A DNA stretch of 64,000 nucleotides from contig JANQRG010000042.1 of assembly GCA_028284665.1 (NCBI GenBank), positions 1-64,000 on the forward strand, given 5' to 3'. This document shows, in pieces, positions 60,869 through 64,000 of this stretch (position 1 is the first letter of the stretch; each line of letters starts with the position of its first letter). Position numbers and translations under genes: made by a program. This stretch comes from Croceivirga sp. (GTDB lineage Bacteria; Bacteroidota; Bacteroidia; Flavobacteriales; Flavobacteriaceae). The notes under the pieces were generated by a model, which searched no databases, was not told the DNA's origin, and worked only from the letters and a program-made list of their open reading frames with translations.

Positions 60869-61549
60869 ATGAGAAGCTATTTTTTACTTTTTTCTTTTGT
60901 TCTCCCCTTTTTTTTAACGGCCCAGGTAAAAGAGGAGACCATAGATACCACCGCCTATTATGTTCGCATGGAGGGCGATTCTTCATGGATCAAGGCAATT
61001 TCACTTGATGATGTTTATATTTTTGGCAAGCTGGAGTTCGCCAATAAAAAAGAACGCCTGCGCTATTATATTCTCCGTCGAAAAACACTCAAAGTATACC
61101 CTTATGCCAAACTCGCAGCAGAACGCCTTGTGGAGTTGAATGATAGTTTGTCCAAGATCAAAAAGCGGCGGCACCAAAAGCGGTATACCAAAAAAGTACA
61201 GAAATACATTGAAGGTGAGTTCTCTGCGGAACTAAAAAAACTCACACGCACGGAAGGACAGATCCTGGTAAAGCTGATCCATCGACAAACGGGAAGTACG
61301 GCCTTTAGTCTGGTAAAGGAGTTGCGTAGCGGGTGGCGTGCGTTTTGGTATAATGCAACGGCTAAAGCGTTCAAAATCAGTTTGAAGGAAGAGTTTAGGC
61401 CTACAGCCGTATTAGAAGACTATTTGATCGAAGATATCTTGCAACGCGCCTTTGCGGCGAATCAATTACAGCGGCAAAAGTCGGTGTTAGATTATGATTA
61501 TGCTTCTTTGAGTAATAAATGGAAGACGGTTCCCTCCAAAAAGGACTAA
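60869..61549 (+). CDS. DUF4294 exported protein
   Basis: A 226-residue protein with a signal peptide (residues 1-18, FFLTAQ) and a basic helical domain characteristic of DUF4294: LRRYYILRRKTLKVYPY-like segment (here YYILRRKTLKVYPYAKLA), KRRHQKRYTKKVQKYIEG, LTRTEGQILVKLIHRQTGS and LVKELRSGWRAFWYNATAK. Restricted to Bacteroidota, function unknown. It overlaps the convergent DUF6095-like gene by 4 bp. Confidence 0.85.
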   Translation: MRSYFLLFSFVLPFFLTAQVKEETIDTTAYYVRMEGDSSWIKAISLDDVYIFGKLEFANKKERLRYYILRRKTLKVYPYAKLAAERLVELNDSLSKIKKRRHQKRYTKKVQKYIEGEFSAELKKLTRTEGQILVKLIHRQTGSTAFSLVKELRSGWRAFWYNATAKAFKISLKEEFRPTAVLEDYLIEDILQRAFAANQLQRQKSVLDYDYASLSNKWKTVPSKKD

Positions 61550-61779
61550 GATCTTTTCTTTTTTCCGAAGACCGCGTCCATAACAATATTTACCGATCGA
61601 AATCCTAAATATATGGCCAAACCGGCCAATACCAAACCTACAATTAAGACAGGGATAAAAAGGGGTTTGTCTGTATTTTTAAATGCCTGGTACAATACCA
61701 CCGGGGCAATAAACATCGTCGCAGCGGTATACCCAAAAGATTTTATTCCCTTTATCAGTAAAGCTTTATCTGTGCGCAT
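61546..61779 (-). CDS. DUF6095-like two-TM membrane protein
   Basis: A 77-residue protein with two TM helices (about 14-34 and 41-60) and a basic tail GKKKRS. It resembles the small flavobacterial family DUF6095 (label from memory), function unknown. It converges on the DUF4294 gene with a 4-bp overlap. Confidence 0.6.
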   Translation of the reverse strand: MRTDKALLIKGIKSFGYTAATMFIAPVVLYQAFKNTDKPLFIPVLIVGLVLAGLAIYLGFRSVNIVMDAVFGKKKRS

Positions 61780-61899
61780 CCTTGTAGTAAAATGTAAAAT
61801 TAGTCATTTTTGATAGGCTCGGGAAAGTGTATTTTGCAAATTGGCCTTTATTGAATTAATCGTTATTTTCCTGCTTTGGAATAACCAACTACTACCGTT

Positions 61900-63504
61900 A
61901 TGAATTGGATTGATTACACCATTATCCTGGTCTATTTATTGGCTTTTCTCGGATTGGGGTATCTCTTCAAGGAAAACAAAGATTCCGGAGATTATTTTTT
62001 GGGCGGGCGTAGTATGGGTTGGGTGCCCCTAAGCTTGTCCACGATGGCGACACAACTATCTGCGATCAGTTTTATTTCTGCGCCGGCTTTTGTGGGAATA
62101 AAAGATGGGGGAGGGCTGCAATGGCTTACTTACGAATTTGGGGTGCCCCTGGCAATGGCATTTTTGTTGATAGCCCTAATTCCTTCACTCTATAAAGCGG
62201 GCATCGTAAGTGTTTATGAATACCTGGAGCGACGTTTCGACGCTTCTTCCCGTTTGCTTATTAGTTTTGTCTTTCAGGTGAGCCGATCTGTAGCCACAGG
62301 GGTAATGGTGTACACCATGGCACTTATACTTCAGGCCACTACTGGAATTGAATTTTGGATATCTGTGATTTTGATTGGGGTCATTACCTTGATCTATTCT
62401 TTTCAGGGCGGAATGAAGGCGGTGATATGGGGCGATGTCATTCAAATGTTGATCCTATTCCTGGGAATTGTAATATGTCTCACCTATGGCTTAAGTGAAT
62501 TGGGCGGTTGGGATAACTTTTTAACACAAGTAGATTCCGATCGGTTAACCGCGGTGGACTTCAGTAAATGGGGATTCACCAATGGGGATGGGCAGGATGA
62601 GTTTGGGTTTTGGCCAATGGTAATTGGCGGATTCTTTCTCTACGCTTCGTATTACGGAACGGACCAGACCCAAACGCAGCGCTTACTCTCCGCCAAGGGA
62701 TTGCCTACCATAAAGAAATTGCTGCTGGCCAACGGACTATTCCGGTTTCCGGTTACCTTAACGTATTGTATTATGGGATTGGTACTCGGCACCTTGCTAC
62801 TTTCCGACCTGGGCTTTCAAGATCAAATAGAGCAGGTGTACACCGCAAATATTGATAGCCTGGAAGGTAAAAAAGCCGATCTTATGGTTCCGGTTTTCAT
62901 TATAAAATACCTACCCAATGGTATTATCGGAATTTTGCTGGTGGCCATAATGTCCGCTGCCATGTCTTCCTTAAGTTCTACGGTTAACTCCCTGAGTGCT
63001 GTGACTATAGAAGATTTTGTCAAGCGGTTCAAAGGCGATCTATCGGATACCCAATACGTACGGTATTCGAGATTTCTGTCAATTTTCTGGGGATTGGTTT
63101 GCCTGTTCTTCGCCTTTTTTGCCGGCAATATAGAGGGTACCGTGATTGAGGTGATCAATAAGGTCAGCTCTATTTTCTATGGCCCTATCCTCGCTGCCTT
63201 TATATTAGCCTTGTTAACCAAACGAACACATGCCCTGGGCGCCAATATTGGTATTGTTATCGGGGTAGGTTTGAATATGTATTTATGGCTTTATGTACCG
63301 GAAGTATTTTGGTTTTGGTGGAATGCTATAGGTTGTGTAGTTACGTTGGTTGTGGGGTATGTGATCAGTATTTTGATACCGAAAACAACAAAGCAGGGGA
63401 TTAAAATAGGATTCTACAAAGCCAATACGGAGGTTTTGATCTTATTGTGCTATTTTGTTTTAATTGTAGCGATTTCCATACTATTAAAATCAATTCTTTT
63501 GTAG
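61900..63504 (+). CDS. Sodium:solute symporter (SSS family)
   Basis: A 534-residue inner-membrane transporter with about 13 TM helices. SSS features: YFLGGRSMGWVPLSLSTMAT near 30, ATQLSAISFISAPAFVG, the Na+-site region MSAAMSSLSSTVNSLSAVT near 350, and PILAAFILALLTKRT. The downstream sugar-phosphorylase gene begins one base after its stop, suggesting that it imports a sugar or glycoside used by that enzyme. Confidence 0.93.
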   Translation: MNWIDYTIILVYLLAFLGLGYLFKENKDSGDYFLGGRSMGWVPLSLSTMATQLSAISFISAPAFVGIKDGGGLQWLTYEFGVPLAMAFLLIALIPSLYKAGIVSVYEYLERRFDASSRLLISFVFQVSRSVATGVMVYTMALILQATTGIEFWISVILIGVITLIYSFQGGMKAVIWGDVIQMLILFLGIVICLTYGLSELGGWDNFLTQVDSDRLTAVDFSKWGFTNGDGQDEFGFWPMVIGGFFLYASYYGTDQTQTQRLLSAKGLPTIKKLLLANGLFRFPVTLTYCIMGLVLGTLLLSDLGFQDQIEQVYTANIDSLEGKKADLMVPVFIIKYLPNGIIGILLVAIMSAAMSSLSSTVNSLSAVTIEDFVKRFKGDLSDTQYVRYSRFLSIFWGLVCLFFAFFAGNIEGTVIEVINKVSSIFYGPILAAFILALLTKRTHALGANIGIVIGVGLNMYLWLYVPEVFWFWWNAIGCVVTLVVGYVISILIPKTTKQGIKIGFYKANTEVLILLCYFVLIVAISILLKSILL

Positions 63505-64000
63505 ATGACAACGCTACAGTCCCTAATTCAGCAGTTGTATCCTGAACAGAGCACTGAAATACTGCACGGTATTCAGGAGTTAATAGAAAAATATGCTCTG
63601 GCGCCAAACCCTTTGAAAGACCTCTCCTTTCAAGATGTTATCCTGATCACCTATGGAGATGGAATTATAGCCAACAATGCATCACCACTTTCAGCACTAA
63701 AAAGCTTCAGTGACCGATACCTCAAAACAGCAGTTAGTGCCCTCCATTTGTTACCGTTTTATCCATTTTCGTCGGATGATGGTTTTAGCGTCATTGACTA
63801 TTTTACGGTAAACCCGGACCTGGGAGATTGGGAGGATATCAAAGCGCTTTCGGAACACTATGAATTGATGTTTGACGCCGTAGTAAATCATATCTCAAAA
63901 GCATCGGAATGGTGCTCCGGCTATCTGGAGGACAATCCGCGGTATCACGATTATTTTATTAGTACTGATCCGGATCAGGATTTGACAGAAGTAGTACGGC
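63505..64000 (+). CDS. GH13_18 sugar phosphorylase, 5' part (cut by window end)
   Basis: The first 165 codons are visible, starting directly after the symporter stop. MTTLQSLIQQLYPEQSTEIL is followed by ITYGDGIIAN, ALHLLPFYPFSSDDGFSVID and DAVVNHISKASEWC, features of sucrose/glucosylglycerate phosphorylases of family GH13 subfamily 18. These use phosphate to split glucosyl donors into alpha-glucose 1-phosphate and an acceptor. The catalytic Asp and Glu lie beyond the window. The donor sugar cannot be told from this part. Confidence 0.85.
   Translation, partial: MTTLQSLIQQLYPEQSTEILHGIQELIEKYALAPNPLKDLSFQDVILITYGDGIIANNASPLSALKSFSDRYLKTAVSALHLLPFYPFSSDDGFSVIDYFTVNPDLGDWEDIKALSEHYELMFDAVVNHISKASEWCSGYLEDNPRYHDYFISTDPDQDLTEVVR

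Noticed and set aside
1-64000. CRISPR arrays, tRNA or rRNA genes, complete insertion sequences or prophage genes
   Set aside because: No regularly spaced repeats, cloverleaf-like segments, transposases, integrases or phage structural genes were recognised. Gaps between genes are short and mostly explained. A tRNAscan/Infernal run would settle the RNA question.

Overview
The window is a 64 kb chromosomal segment of a Bacteroidota bacterium, almost certainly Flavobacteriaceae. Supporting this: promoters of the TAnnTTTG type (best case upstream of rpsF), few Shine-Dalgarno sequences, lipoproteins with Asp-rich leaders after the acylated Cys, TonB-dependent receptors, a 950-residue CarB without its allosteric domain, a SerB-SerA fusion, and lineage-restricted families (DUF4252, DUF4294, probably DUF6495 and DUF6095). 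I see no tRNA, rRNA, CRISPR array, prophage or complete insertion sequence. Species cannot be named from sequence alone.

Layout. 0-13.9 kb: carB; a secreted jelly-roll protein divergent from a membrane-tethered HTH-like regulator; an acyl-CoA dehydrogenase-like protein, a DUF4386 membrane protein and an aldo/keto reductase; then the oxidative pentose phosphate genes, gnd divergent from zwf-pgl, and a hotdog thioesterase. 13.9-16.1 kb: an AT-rich accessory island. It holds a glycine-zipper lipoprotein and a small two-TM protein, bracketed by an 88-bp direct repeat of the thioesterase 5' end. A decayed DUF559 nuclease gene inside inverted-repeat hairpins follows directly. 16.1-17.8 kb: rmuC and a small membrane protein.

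17.9-26.0 kb: a vitamin B12 locus. btuFCD-type ABC importer genes run leftward. A cobalamin riboswitch with a large internal insertion precedes btuB and a BtuG-like surface lipoprotein carrying an extra Calx-beta domain. After a terminator come a signal-less BtuF-like protein and a PP-loop ATPase. 26.1-29.1 kb: tandem S41 peptidase lipoproteins. 29.3-32.6 kb: an ECF sigma factor, a putative membrane anti-sigma partner and four DUF4252 paralogues.

32.7-64 kb: mostly housekeeping. mscS; purB with a HEAT-like protein and a sirtuin lacking zinc cysteines; trmH; a GH13 lipoprotein; a DEAD-box helicase; rdgB; the serine-biosynthesis fusion; a PilJ-N/HisKA-like membrane protein; rlmH; the nadC-yihY-DUF2147-priA operon; an orphan LytTR regulator; rpsF-rpsR-rplI; an Oar-like TonB receptor; hisS; Nudix and M42 peptidase genes; and a Na+/solute symporter followed by a sugar phosphorylase cut by the window end.

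The best candidates for something undescribed are (1) the glycine-zipper lipoprotein plus two-TM protein in the repeat-bracketed island, possibly a toxin/immunity-like pair, (2) the DUF559 unit with hairpin inverted-repeat ends, and (3) the signal-less BtuF plus PP-loop ATPase pair in the B12 locus. All functional statements are inference from sequence.
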